In this document: positions 1-8,565 of the stretch, piece after piece | Layout: the number at the start of each line of letters is the position of its first letter | How positions within the stretch are numbered: position 1 is the first letter of the stretch | NCBI GenBank assembly: GCA_016838885.1 | Contig: JAEKNW010000224.1 | Span: forward strand, 1 to 50,922 | Origin: Candidatus Cloacimonadota bacterium | Lineage (GTDB): Bacteria; Cloacimonadota; Cloacimonadia; Cloacimonadales; JAFGVF01 | Direction of reading: 5' to 3' | DNA: 50,922 nucleotides | Notes under the pieces: model-generated | What the model saw: only the letters and a program-made list of their open reading frames with translations | Told to the model about the DNA's origin: nothing | Database searches by the model: none | Made by a program: the position numbers and the translations under genes

Positions 1-378
1 TCATTGCGCAGCAATACCTCAATTTTTCACTTTTCACTTTTCATTTTTCACTCTTCTTTTTGTGCCTTTGTGGTGAAACTCTTCTTTCTTCTTCTTATCG
101 GTGTTCTTCGGTGTTATCGGTGGTTAAAGTTCTTCTCTTTTTTCTTCTCTTAAAAACTCTGTGCAACTCTGTGGTGACCTCTGTGTAACTCTGTGTTAAG
201 GATTTTCTTCTTCGTGTAATTAGTGAAATTAGTGGATAGACTTTCTTCCTTCTTCTTTTTTGTGCCTTTGTGCCTTTGTGGTGAAAAAAAATCAAGATTA
301 AGAAAAAAACACTTGACCACTATTTAACATCTTTTTAAATAGTCTAAGTATTAAATAAGACATTTGAGGACTTTAAAC

Positions 379-1446
379 ATGAATATAAACGGTAATATTT
401 TGGTAACAGGTGGTGCTGGTTTCATTGGTGCAAACTTTATTCACTATCTTTTTGAGCAGACAGATTTTACAGGACTAGTAATCAACGTTGATAAATTAAC
501 TTATGCCGGAAATTTAGAAAATCTCTCAGATATATCCCAAAAATATGACGACAGGTATCGCTTTCACCAAATAGATATCTGCAATTATGAAGCTATGGAT
601 GTAATATTTACCAAATACCAACCTCAAGTTATTGTCCATTTTGCAGCTGAATCCCATGTTGATAGGTCAATTCATGGACCTAAAGAATTCATTGAAACAA
701 ACATTATCGGAACATTTAACTTATTAGAATTAGCCAGAAAGCACTGGCAGGACAGACAAGATGTTCTCTTTCATCATATTTCAACTGATGAAGTTTATGG
801 TTCCTTAGGTGAAACAGGTTATTTTTACGAAGACACACCTTATGATCCTCGTTCTCCTTACTCATCTTCCAAAGCATCTTCCGACCATCTTGTTTCAGCC
901 TACTTCCATACCTATAAATTACCTGTAACTATCTCTAACTGTTCCAACAACTACGGTCCTTACCAATTCCCGGAAAAACTTATCCCCCTCATGATTTCTA
1001 ATATGTTAGAAGATAAGAATCTACCTGTTTATGGAGATGGCAGAAATATCCGAGACTGGCTCTATGTAGAAGACCATTGTTCTGGTATCTGGAAGATTAT
1101 CCAAAATGGAAGAAGGGGCGAAACCTACAATATCGGTGGAGAAAACGAATGGGAAAATATCAAACTTCTCCACGTCCTCTGCGAGCTAGTAGCAAGGAAA
1201 TCAGGTAAGGATCTGAATAAAATCTTAGATTTAATAACCTATGTAAAAGATAGAGCAGGACACGATAGACGCTATGCTATCAACTGCGATAAAATAAAGA
1301 ATGAACTTGGCTGGACTCAATCCGTGGATTTCTCACAAGGCCTGGAAAAGACAGTTGAGTGGTATTTAGCCAATACAGAATGGATTGAGAATATCAAAAC
1401 AGGTGAATACCAGAAGTGGATAGATAAAAATTATTCAAATGAATAA
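379..1446 (+). CDS. rfbB: dTDP-glucose 4,6-dehydratase (SDR family); supplied ORF starts at 364, ATG at 379 is also plausible
   Basis: N-terminal GGAGFIGANF Rossmann motif, HFAAESHVDRSI, STDEVYGSL, YSSSKASSDHLV, SNNYGPYQFPEKLIPLMI: classic RfbB motifs. Confidence 0.95.
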   Translation: MNINGNILVTGGAGFIGANFIHYLFEQTDFTGLVINVDKLTYAGNLENLSDISQKYDDRYRFHQIDICNYEAMDVIFTKYQPQVIVHFAAESHVDRSIHGPKEFIETNIIGTFNLLELARKHWQDRQDVLFHHISTDEVYGSLGETGYFYEDTPYDPRSPYSSSKASSDHLVSAYFHTYKLPVTISNCSNNYGPYQFPEKLIPLMISNMLEDKNLPVYGDGRNIRDWLYVEDHCSGIWKIIQNGRRGETYNIGGENEWENIKLLHVLCELVARKSGKDLNKILDLITYVKDRAGHDRRYAINCDKIKNELGWTQSVDFSQGLEKTVEWYLANTEWIENIKTGEYQKWIDKNYSNE

Positions 1447-1455
1447 TTTTTATCA

Positions 1456-1560
1456 TTTAATAATTTAAGAGTTTAATAATTTAAGAGTTTAATAATTTAA
1501 GAGTTTAATGATTTAAGAGTTTAATGATTTAAGAGTTTAATGATTTAAGAGTTTAAATTG
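1456..1560. repeat. 16-bp tandem array: 3 x TTTAATAATTTAAGAG then 3 x TTTAATGATTTAAGAG plus a partial unit
   Basis: Read directly; units at 1456, 1472, 1488, 1504, 1520, 1536. Confidence 0.9.
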
Positions 1561-1609
1561 CTAAATAATTAAATTATTAAATATTAATAACGAGTGAAAC
1601 GAGGTTTTG

Positions 1610-1975
1610 ATGTATACTTATTCGTTTGAGAAACTTGATTTTTGGACTGACTTAAGATTATTTATTAGTGATATTTATAAAGCTACTAATAAATACCCAA
1701 AATCTGAGAATTACTGTTTAATCGACCAGATTAGAAGAGCAGTAATATCTGTTAGTTCAAATTTAGCTGAAGGTTCATCAAGAACTTCATTTAAAGATCA
1801 AGCTCATTTCTATCAGATAGCATTTTCAAGTCTTATGGAAGTATTAAGCCAGTTGATAGTTTCTCATGACTTAAATTATATAACTGATGATGAATATTTT
1901 AGTTTAAGAAAAAGAATCGATTTTATCGCAAGTAGATTAAGTTTACTCAGAAAAGACAGATTAAACCTGAAATAA
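1610..1975 (+). CDS. four-helix-bundle protein (S23/IVP, 23S rRNA intervening-sequence protein family)
   Basis: FEKLDFWTDLRLFISDIYKATNKYPKSENYCLIDQIRRAVISVSSNLAEGSSR: typical of the S23/IVP family; SD-like GAGG upstream of ATG 1610. Confidence 0.85.
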   Translation: MYTYSFEKLDFWTDLRLFISDIYKATNKYPKSENYCLIDQIRRAVISVSSNLAEGSSRTSFKDQAHFYQIAFSSLMEVLSQLIVSHDLNYITDDEYFSLRKRIDFIASRLSLLRKDRLNLK

Positions 1976-1988
1976 ATAGAGTCTTAAA

Positions 1989-2380
1989 CATTCGCGAAGC
2001 GAATAATTAAATTATTAAACTCTTAAATTATTGAATTGATTTTTTTGTTTATTAAAGTCTTATACATTCGCGAAGCGAATAATTAAATTATTAAACTCTT
2101 AAATTATTAAATTGATATTTACCATCGTGTGGTAAAGAAAAAGTGCTTCAGATTATAGCAATCTGTAAGTCATAGGGCGAAGCTTGCTTATTTTTAACCA
2201 CCAGGTTTAAGGATACAAAGTTACAAAGGTAGAATTAAATACATAGAACACACGTAACTTGGTTTGAACAGATATTAACTGATAAGAGATACTATATTTA
2301 ATATATAAAGTAAAGATTAAATTATTAAACATTTGCGAAGCGAATAATTAAATTATTAAACCTTTAAATCATTAAATTAA
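1989..2380. repeat. three dispersed copies of ACATTCGCGAAGCGAATAATTAAATTATTAAACTCTTAAATTATT (1989, 2064, ~2329)
   Basis: Near-identical copies read directly; each contains the small hairpin ATTCGC-GAA-GCGAAT (ATTTGC in copy 3). Confidence 0.85.
2143..2190 (+). promoter_or_regulatory. JUMPstart/ops-like structured element, copy 1
   Basis: GTGCTTCAGATTATAGCAATCTGTAAGTCATAGGGCGAAGCTTGCTTA; nested complementarity GCTTC/GAAGC and AGATT/AATCT. Confidence 0.5.
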
Positions 2381-2433
2381 TTATTGTGTCCTCTGTGTCT
2401 CAGTGGTGAATAAAAATAATAAAAGGAGAAAGT

Positions 2434-3462
2434 ATGATTAACAAAGTTGAACTAAAAAACTTCGGACCTATCAAGCATTTAGATTGGTATAACATAAGCA
2501 ATCTAAACGTCATTATTGGTAAAAACTCTACTGGCAAAACCTTTCTTCTTAAATCTCTTTACACAGCTATGAAGACTATTGAAGAGTATGGACGTGGTGA
2601 TAATCCTAAATCATTATCTGATATTTTAATAGATAAATTGATATGGACTTTCCAAACAGATACTATTGGTGATTTAGTTAATAAAGAAGAAAATTCTCTT
2701 AACTTCAGCATGGATTTTAATAACAAGCACTGGAATTTTTCTTTTGGTAAAGAAACCTCAAAACTAATTAAATCAATTGAATATCATATAGATAAAAGAG
2801 AAAATGATAATTCAATCTTTCTTCCGGCTAAAGAAATTACTTCTATAGATAAAATTAGTTTTGATAGTCGAGAAAATAAACAGCTTTTCGGCTTTGATAA
2901 CACTTATTACGATCTTGCCAAAGCAATCAGACTTAATACCCAAAAAGGCAGAAACTTCCCTGAATTTGCTAATTGTAGAAAAAATCTAAAAGAGATTATT
3001 GATGGTAAAATTGAATTTGATACTGCAACTGAAAAATGGTATTATAAAAAAGGAAATCAAAAATTTTCAATAGGTATGACTGCTGAAGGGATTAAGAAAA
3101 TAGCAATTATTGATATTTTATTAGGAAACAGATATTTAACTAAAGATTCAATAATTTTTATTGATGAACCTGAATCAGCTCTTCATCCAAAAGCAATCTC
3201 GCAATTCTTAGAATTATTGGCAGAACTAAGTGAGACAGGAATTCAGATTTTTATGGCTACCCATTCCTATTATGTTATTAAAAGACTTTACTTGATATCT
3301 CAGAAGAAAAAAACATCAATCTCAGGAATTTTTTTTGATGATAGCCACGAAAACAATTTCTTAGAGTTTGATTTAATAGATGGAATCCCTGAAAATTCAA
3401 TCATCGAAGAATCAATCAATCTTTATAAAGAAGAGGTTAATCTGGGCTGGGATAATGAGTAA
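2434..3462 (+). CDS. AAA family ATPase (AAA_15/AAA_21, SMC/RloA/OLD-like)
   Basis: Walker A NVIIGKNSTGKTFLLKSLY; Walker B DSIIFIDEPESALHP; ATHS sensor-like motif. Confidence 0.85.
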   Translation: MINKVELKNFGPIKHLDWYNISNLNVIIGKNSTGKTFLLKSLYTAMKTIEEYGRGDNPKSLSDILIDKLIWTFQTDTIGDLVNKEENSLNFSMDFNNKHWNFSFGKETSKLIKSIEYHIDKRENDNSIFLPAKEITSIDKISFDSRENKQLFGFDNTYYDLAKAIRLNTQKGRNFPEFANCRKNLKEIIDGKIEFDTATEKWYYKKGNQKFSIGMTAEGIKKIAIIDILLGNRYLTKDSIIFIDEPESALHPKAISQFLELLAELSETGIQIFMATHSYYVIKRLYLISQKKKTSISGIFFDDSHENNFLEFDLIDGIPENSIIEESINLYKEEVNLGWDNE

Positions 3463-3961
3463 GATTATAACTGAATCAGGTATGAAATTCGGTCCTTTTG
3501 AAGATAAATATCTTTATGAAATAGAAAAGAGTAAAATGGTTCAAACTTTACAGATAAAAATTGTAGAAATTATAATCTATTATAAAAAATCTCTGATATT
3601 TTTGGAAGCTAAAAGTTCTTCACCAGATCCTAATCAAGCTTTTTCGGATAGACAATGTAATTTTGATGAATATATTAAAGATGTTTCCAGAAAATTTATA
3701 AATTCAGTTAATATATTTGTATCAATTTGTATCAAGAGGAATAAAGATAAAATTAGTACAGAATTGGAGAAAATAGATTTCTCAACAACAAATATAAAAT
3801 TATTGTTGGTAATTAAAGATCATAAAATGGAATGGTTATCTCCCATAAATGATGCCTTAAAGTTTAGATTAAATGATTTATGTAAAAGCTTAAATATTAA
3901 TCCTAGCAATATTTTAACAATAAATGATACGATGGCAAAAGAAAAAAAGTTGCTTGTATAA
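3455..3961 (+). CDS. uncharacterised partner protein with possible PD-(D/E)XK-like core; ORF track starts at 3380 but ATG 3455 overlaps the ATPase stop
   Basis: 8-nt overlap with the ATPase gene suggests translational coupling; beta-strand plus LIFLEAKSSS (ExK-like). Confidence 0.6.
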   Translation: MSKIITESGMKFGPFEDKYLYEIEKSKMVQTLQIKIVEIIIYYKKSLIFLEAKSSSPDPNQAFSDRQCNFDEYIKDVSRKFINSVNIFVSICIKRNKDKISTELEKIDFSTTNIKLLLVIKDHKMEWLSPINDALKFRLNDLCKSLNINPSNILTINDTMAKEKKLLV

Positions 3962-4030
3962 CAACAAATAAAAATAAAAATGAATAGTGAAAAATTGTGG
4001 TATTGCTTCGCAATGACAATTTAAATATTA

Positions 4031-4182
4031 AACCACAAAGACACGAAGAACACAAAAAAAAAGAATAGAACACAGATAACTCAGATTGAACAGATAATAA
4101 CAGATAAGAGAGTTTAGATTTTACGAGGAAAATAGAATTAAAAAATAAAAGATTTAATAATTAATTTTGTGGTCTTTGTGGT
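4031..4182. repeat. inverted repeat without ORF: AACCACAAAGACACGAAGAACACAAAA (left, 4031) / TTGTGGTCTTTGTGGT (right, ~4165)
   Basis: Arms read directly. Confidence 0.7.
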
Positions 4183-4216
4183 AAAAAAAATTGTGTTTTA
4201 GTGTTGAAAAGAAACG

Positions 4217-4261
4217 GTGCTTCAGATAAATACTCTGTAAGTCATAGGGCGAAGCTTGCTC
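4217..4261 (+). promoter_or_regulatory. JUMPstart/ops-like structured element, copy 2, 28 nt upstream of the first CitE-like gene
   Basis: GTGCTTCAGATAAATACTCTGTAAGTCATAGGGCGAAGCTTGCTC; same conserved core, different stem-loop. Confidence 0.55.
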
Positions 4262-4288
4262 AAAATTCGAAAATAAAAGAGGATAAAT

Positions 4289-5098
4289 TTGTACAGAACC
4301 TTCCATTTCGTTCCGGCAGATAAAGCAAAATACATTAGTAATATCAATGTTTTAAATGCAGATCATATAATCTTAGATTTAGAAGATAGTGTAGATTTGA
4401 TAAATAAAGATATTGCCCGAGATAAAGTAGATTATTTATTAGGAAATACCAAAGATTTATTTCGAATATGGATTAGGTGTAATAGTATTGATAGTGCTGA
4501 ATTTTCTAAAGATATTAAGTTAATTAGAAAATATCCTCAAGTAGGCTTAGTTCTTCCCAAAGTTGAAACTATTGAAGATGTGAAATCTATCACATCACAG
4601 ATAAATAACAGACTAATAGTTTTAATAGAGAGTTTTCACAGCTTAAATAATATTACTTCTATAGTGGATAATGAGCAAGTTATAGGTCTTGGTTTAGGTT
4701 TAGAAGACATGCTGATAAATATTCCACGTAGTGAGTCTGAATTATCCGGATTAATACAAGGGATTTATCAGAAATTTATTTTATCAGCAAAGATGTTTAA
4801 TAAATTTTGTCTTGCCGGTATAACGAGCAATTATAAAAGCAAAGATCAATTAGTTCATGATTGTAATAAAGCTATTTCTTATGGTTTTGATGGGAAATTT
4901 TCAATCCACCCTAATCAAATAGAGATAATAAATAAGATATTTTCATTAGCCCAAGAAAGAGTCGATTGGGCACTTGAGGTTCAGCAATTAAGCAATTTAG
5001 ACGAGTCTCTTGGTTATCAAATCATTAGTGGTAAGTTAATCACACCACCAAAAATAAAAAAAGCAAAAACTATTCTAAGCATAATGGAGAAATTATGA
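4289..5098 (+). CDS. HpcH/HpaI aldolase/citrate lyase family protein (CitE-like CoA ester lyase), TTG start
   Basis: FVPADKAKYISNINVLNADHIILDLEDSVDLINKDIAR and GLGLGLEDMLINI motifs. Confidence 0.8.
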   Translation: MYRTFHFVPADKAKYISNINVLNADHIILDLEDSVDLINKDIARDKVDYLLGNTKDLFRIWIRCNSIDSAEFSKDIKLIRKYPQVGLVLPKVETIEDVKSITSQINNRLIVLIESFHSLNNITSIVDNEQVIGLGLGLEDMLINIPRSESELSGLIQGIYQKFILSAKMFNKFCLAGITSNYKSKDQLVHDCNKAISYGFDGKFSIHPNQIEIINKIFSLAQERVDWALEVQQLSNLDESLGYQIISGKLITPPKIKKAKTILSIMEKL

Positions 5099-5988
5099 AA
5101 AAGAGTTCAAATTACCTTTTAAGAAGTTTGATGTTTGTCCCTGGGCATAATGACAAATTATTAGCAAGTGCAGTCAAATCAGAGGCTGATGTCTTGTTAC
5201 TTGATTTAGAAGATTCTGTTCTACCTGTAAGCAATAAAGCTGTAGCCAGGATGAAAATTAAGGAATATGTTGAAGGTACTGATTTGAAGAAGAAACTAAT
5301 ATTCCCTCGAGTTAATGACAGGGAGAGTGGTTTTTTACTTAAAGATGTGCATGAATTAACCATTCCCGGAATCACTGGTTTTATGTATCCAAAATCACAA
5401 TCTGCTGAGGATATTTATTTCTTTGATAAACTCTTAGAAACTATCGAATATGAAAAAGGGTACACTATCGGAACATTTAAAATAATTCCTCTTATTGAAA
5501 CTGCAGCAGCTGTTTTGAACGCTCAAGATATCTGTAAGGCTTCTTCTCGAGTTATTGCAATAGCTTTTGGTTGTGAAGATTTTATTACAGATTTACAGGG
5601 GATTCATGATAAAGATGAGACAAGCATCTTTACACCGCGAGCTTTAATTGCTATGGCTGCCAGAGCTACTAATGTTATTCCAATAGATACTGTTCATATC
5701 AACGTTCACGATCTTGCTGATTTGGAGAAAAATTTAATCATTGGTAAGAATCTGGGATTTGAAGGAATGCTGGTCCTCCACCCTAAAGAATTACCCTTAG
5801 TACACCAATATTATACTCCTACCGAGGAAGAAATTGCCAGTGCTAAACTTATGCTGGAGCTATCTGAACAAGCAAAAAAAGATGGGAAAGGGGTTGCTAT
5901 GATGAACGGGAAGTTTATCGGACCTCCTATGGTAGAAACTGCTAAAAAGATACTTACCAGAGCAGAGTTAGTAAAAAATAGAATTTGA
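5095..5988 (+). CDS. HpcH/HpaI aldolase/citrate lyase family protein (CitE-like), second tandem copy
   Basis: LRSLMFVPGHNDKLLASAVKSEADVLLLDLEDSV; IAFGCEDFITDL; LHPKEL; overlaps the previous gene by ATGA. Confidence 0.88.
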   Translation: MKKSSNYLLRSLMFVPGHNDKLLASAVKSEADVLLLDLEDSVLPVSNKAVARMKIKEYVEGTDLKKKLIFPRVNDRESGFLLKDVHELTIPGITGFMYPKSQSAEDIYFFDKLLETIEYEKGYTIGTFKIIPLIETAAAVLNAQDICKASSRVIAIAFGCEDFITDLQGIHDKDETSIFTPRALIAMAARATNVIPIDTVHINVHDLADLEKNLIIGKNLGFEGMLVLHPKELPLVHQYYTPTEEEIASAKLMLELSEQAKKDGKGVAMMNGKFIGPPMVETAKKILTRAELVKNRI

Positions 5989-5995
5989 GACTAGG

Positions 5996-7279
5996 ATGAT
6001 AGTACATAAATTAATACGTTATTATTTCGCATTGAACTATTGGGAAAAAGCATCATTGAAATCAATAAAAAAAATGCAATTAAAGAAATTTAAAGAAATT
6101 TTTGATTATGCTCGAGATAATTCCAAGTTTTATCAAGATTTATATAAAAAAAACGGAATAATGAATTTAGAAATAAAATCTTATAAAGATATTGAAAAAG
6201 TACCAATAGTTACAAAAGCAATGTTAAGAGAATATAAAATTAATGATATTGTAACATGTCGTATTGATAAACAGATTAATATCCATAGTACTTCTGGATC
6301 AACAGGAGAACCTTTTAAAATTGCATATTCAAAGTATGAAGATTATATTTCACATGTTAGGCTTACAAGAGAAATAATGAAATATGGTTATAATCCTTTT
6401 AAAAAGATGGTGCTAATTTCGAGATATGAGCCAGGTCATAAATTTGAAATAGAAGAAGATATGGGGATTATTAAGAAGCTTCAAAAATCTTATAACCTTT
6501 TTCCGAGAGTAGTAATTTCTATGTTTGAACCTTTAGGGGATATTATTAAACAACTTAAAATAATAAAACCATTTGTAGTCTGGTCAACACCATCATTTAT
6601 TTCTCTTTTAGCGAATAAGCTTGAAGAAACAAAAGAAAAACTAAATATCCCACTTCTATTTTTAATGGCTGAAACAATATCGCCCCTACAGATACTAATG
6701 TTTAAAAAATATCTTTGTAAGGATATAATCGATGCTTATGGGTGCATGGAGTCCCCATCAATGGGATATAGCATTAATAGTATTGATTATAAGAGTATTT
6801 TACCTAATACTACTTTGACAGAGGTAATTAATTATAGGAGTTATAATGGAAATCAAGTAGGGGATATAATTATAACAAATTTGCAAAATAAAACAATGCC
6901 TTTCATTAGATATGATTTAGGGGATTATGTTGGTGTTTTAAATGAGGATAGTTTTCCAATAAAAAAAATAGGGAGAGTACAAGGAAGGCTTGATGATATA
7001 TTAATAATGGAAGATGGATCAACATTATCATTTCATCAAACTTACCACTTATTTAATGATTTTCATGACGTCGAACAGTATAAGTTTATCCAACTTAAAG
7101 ATAAAAGTATTATTTTACAATTAAAAATTAAATTCGGAAAAAATAAAAAAGATGTAAGTAAAAAAGCAACTGATATTTGGAGTAAATATTTTCCGAAAAC
7201 GAAGATCAAGGTTGAGTTTGTAGATAATTTTAAAATCAAAAAAAAAACTGGAAAATTTAAAGTGATAGAAAAAATTTAA
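5996..7279 (+). CDS. PaaK/CapK-like phenylacetate-CoA ligase family (adenylate-forming) protein
   Basis: STSGSTGEPFKI P-loop-like motif, DAYGCMESPS, MPFIRYDLGD, GRVQGRLDD. Confidence 0.82.
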   Translation: MIVHKLIRYYFALNYWEKASLKSIKKMQLKKFKEIFDYARDNSKFYQDLYKKNGIMNLEIKSYKDIEKVPIVTKAMLREYKINDIVTCRIDKQINIHSTSGSTGEPFKIAYSKYEDYISHVRLTREIMKYGYNPFKKMVLISRYEPGHKFEIEEDMGIIKKLQKSYNLFPRVVISMFEPLGDIIKQLKIIKPFVVWSTPSFISLLANKLEETKEKLNIPLLFLMAETISPLQILMFKKYLCKDIIDAYGCMESPSMGYSINSIDYKSILPNTTLTEVINYRSYNGNQVGDIIITNLQNKTMPFIRYDLGDYVGVLNEDSFPIKKIGRVQGRLDDILIMEDGSTLSFHQTYHLFNDFHDVEQYKFIQLKDKSIILQLKIKFGKNKKDVSKKATDIWSKYFPKTKIKVEFVDNFKIKKKTGKFKVIEKI

Positions 7280-7284
7280 AAACT

Positions 7285-8565
7285 ATGCTAAAATTAAAAT
7301 TACTAAAATACTTTTTTGAACTGAAAAAAGTAGAAAAATATAACGAAGAAAAGATTAAGGAAATCCAGTTAGAAAAATTTAGAAACATCTTCGAATATGC
7401 AAAAAGGAATTCTAACTTTTATGAAAAGTTATATAAAGTGCATGGTGTTTATGATTTAGGTATAAAAGATTTTTCTGATATAGAAAAAATTCCTCTTATT
7501 TATAAAAAAGATTTGAGGAATGCGGGTTTGGATTTAATAGCTACCAATTTAAATGGCAGGAATATTCACACAACTAGTGGTTCAACAGGTGTACCTGTAA
7601 AAATTGCTTTTTCACCTTATGAAGATTTTACAGCTCATATTCGGGTTTTACACATCTTGTTAAAAGCTGGTTATAAGATAACAGATAAGATATACATGGT
7701 AACTCGATATGAGCAGGATGATAGGTTCGATATAGAGAATAAACTATCTTTACTCCAAGTATTTCAATCAAAACTAAAATTATTTCAAAGAAAGATAATA
7801 TCAATTTATACAGAACCAAAAATTATTGTTGATACTTTAATTAAGGAGAAACCTAAAGTATTGTGGTCAACCCCTTCAATAATGCAGATAATCGTCAATG
7901 AGTTAAAAAAAAGGCAAATATCTTTAAGAATACCACTTCTCTTATACACCTCAGAGACTGTTTTTTCAGATCAAGAAAAAGATTTTAGGGAGTTTTTAGG
8001 TGATAAAATTGTCAATATTTACGGGTGTATGGAATCTCCAACTCTATGCTATGATATAAATTTATCTGGAAGAATGACAACTTTCCCCAATTCAAATCTA
8101 TTTGAGTTTAAAAAACTTGAAAACAATAAACTAGAAAGCTATGACTCTCCGATAATAACAAATCTAATAAACTATAGTTTTCCTGTAATCAGATATGAAG
8201 TTGGTGATGTGGTTGATAATAGTTTTAGAGATGTGAGCCGTAAATCTTTTAATATTGGAAAAGTATATGGACGTCAAGATGACATAATTAGAATTGCTGG
8301 GGATAGATATTTAGCTCATCATCATGCTCATGAGATGTTTATGACAATTGATGGATGTGAACAATGGAAAATAATTCAAAAAAATAGTGATATAACGCTC
8401 TATTTATATACCAATGATCTTGAAAGCTTTTCTAAGTCAAAAGAGAGAGCACAACATGTTTGGAACAAAAGATATCCAGATGTTAAAATTAATATTGAAC
8501 GAATGGATTTTATTGAGATTAATGAAAAATCAGGTAAATTTAAAAATATTGAGGTAATTAAATGA
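7285..8565 (+). CDS. PaaK/CapK-like adenylate-forming protein, second tandem copy
   Basis: TTSGSTGVPVKI, NIYGCMESPT, FPVIRYEVGD, GRQDDIIR. Confidence 0.82.
   Translation: MLKLKLLKYFFELKKVEKYNEEKIKEIQLEKFRNIFEYAKRNSNFYEKLYKVHGVYDLGIKDFSDIEKIPLIYKKDLRNAGLDLIATNLNGRNIHTTSGSTGVPVKIAFSPYEDFTAHIRVLHILLKAGYKITDKIYMVTRYEQDDRFDIENKLSLLQVFQSKLKLFQRKIISIYTEPKIIVDTLIKEKPKVLWSTPSIMQIIVNELKKRQISLRIPLLLYTSETVFSDQEKDFREFLGDKIVNIYGCMESPTLCYDINLSGRMTTFPNSNLFEFKKLENNKLESYDSPIITNLINYSFPVIRYEVGDVVDNSFRDVSRKSFNIGKVYGRQDDIIRIAGDRYLAHHHAHEMFMTIDGCEQWKIIQKNSDITLYLYTNDLESFSKSKERAQHVWNKRYPDVKINIERMDFIEINEKSGKFKNIEVIK

Noticed and set aside
95-295. 66-aa minus-strand ORF (Lys/Arg-rich)
   Set aside because: It is the reverse reading of stacked repeat arms; no SD or recognisable family.
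1456-1560. CRISPR array
   Set aside because: 16-bp units are contiguous with no unique spacers and no cas genes nearby.
3380-3961. Long start (3380) for the ATPase partner protein
   Set aside because: The first 25 codons overlap the ATPase C-terminus; ATG 3455 with close coupling is more likely.
5112-5375. Minus-strand ORFs inside strong + strand genes (also 11237, 17913, 22568, 25155, 43970 and others)
   Set aside because: Antisense to well-supported conserved proteins; typical spurious ORFs.
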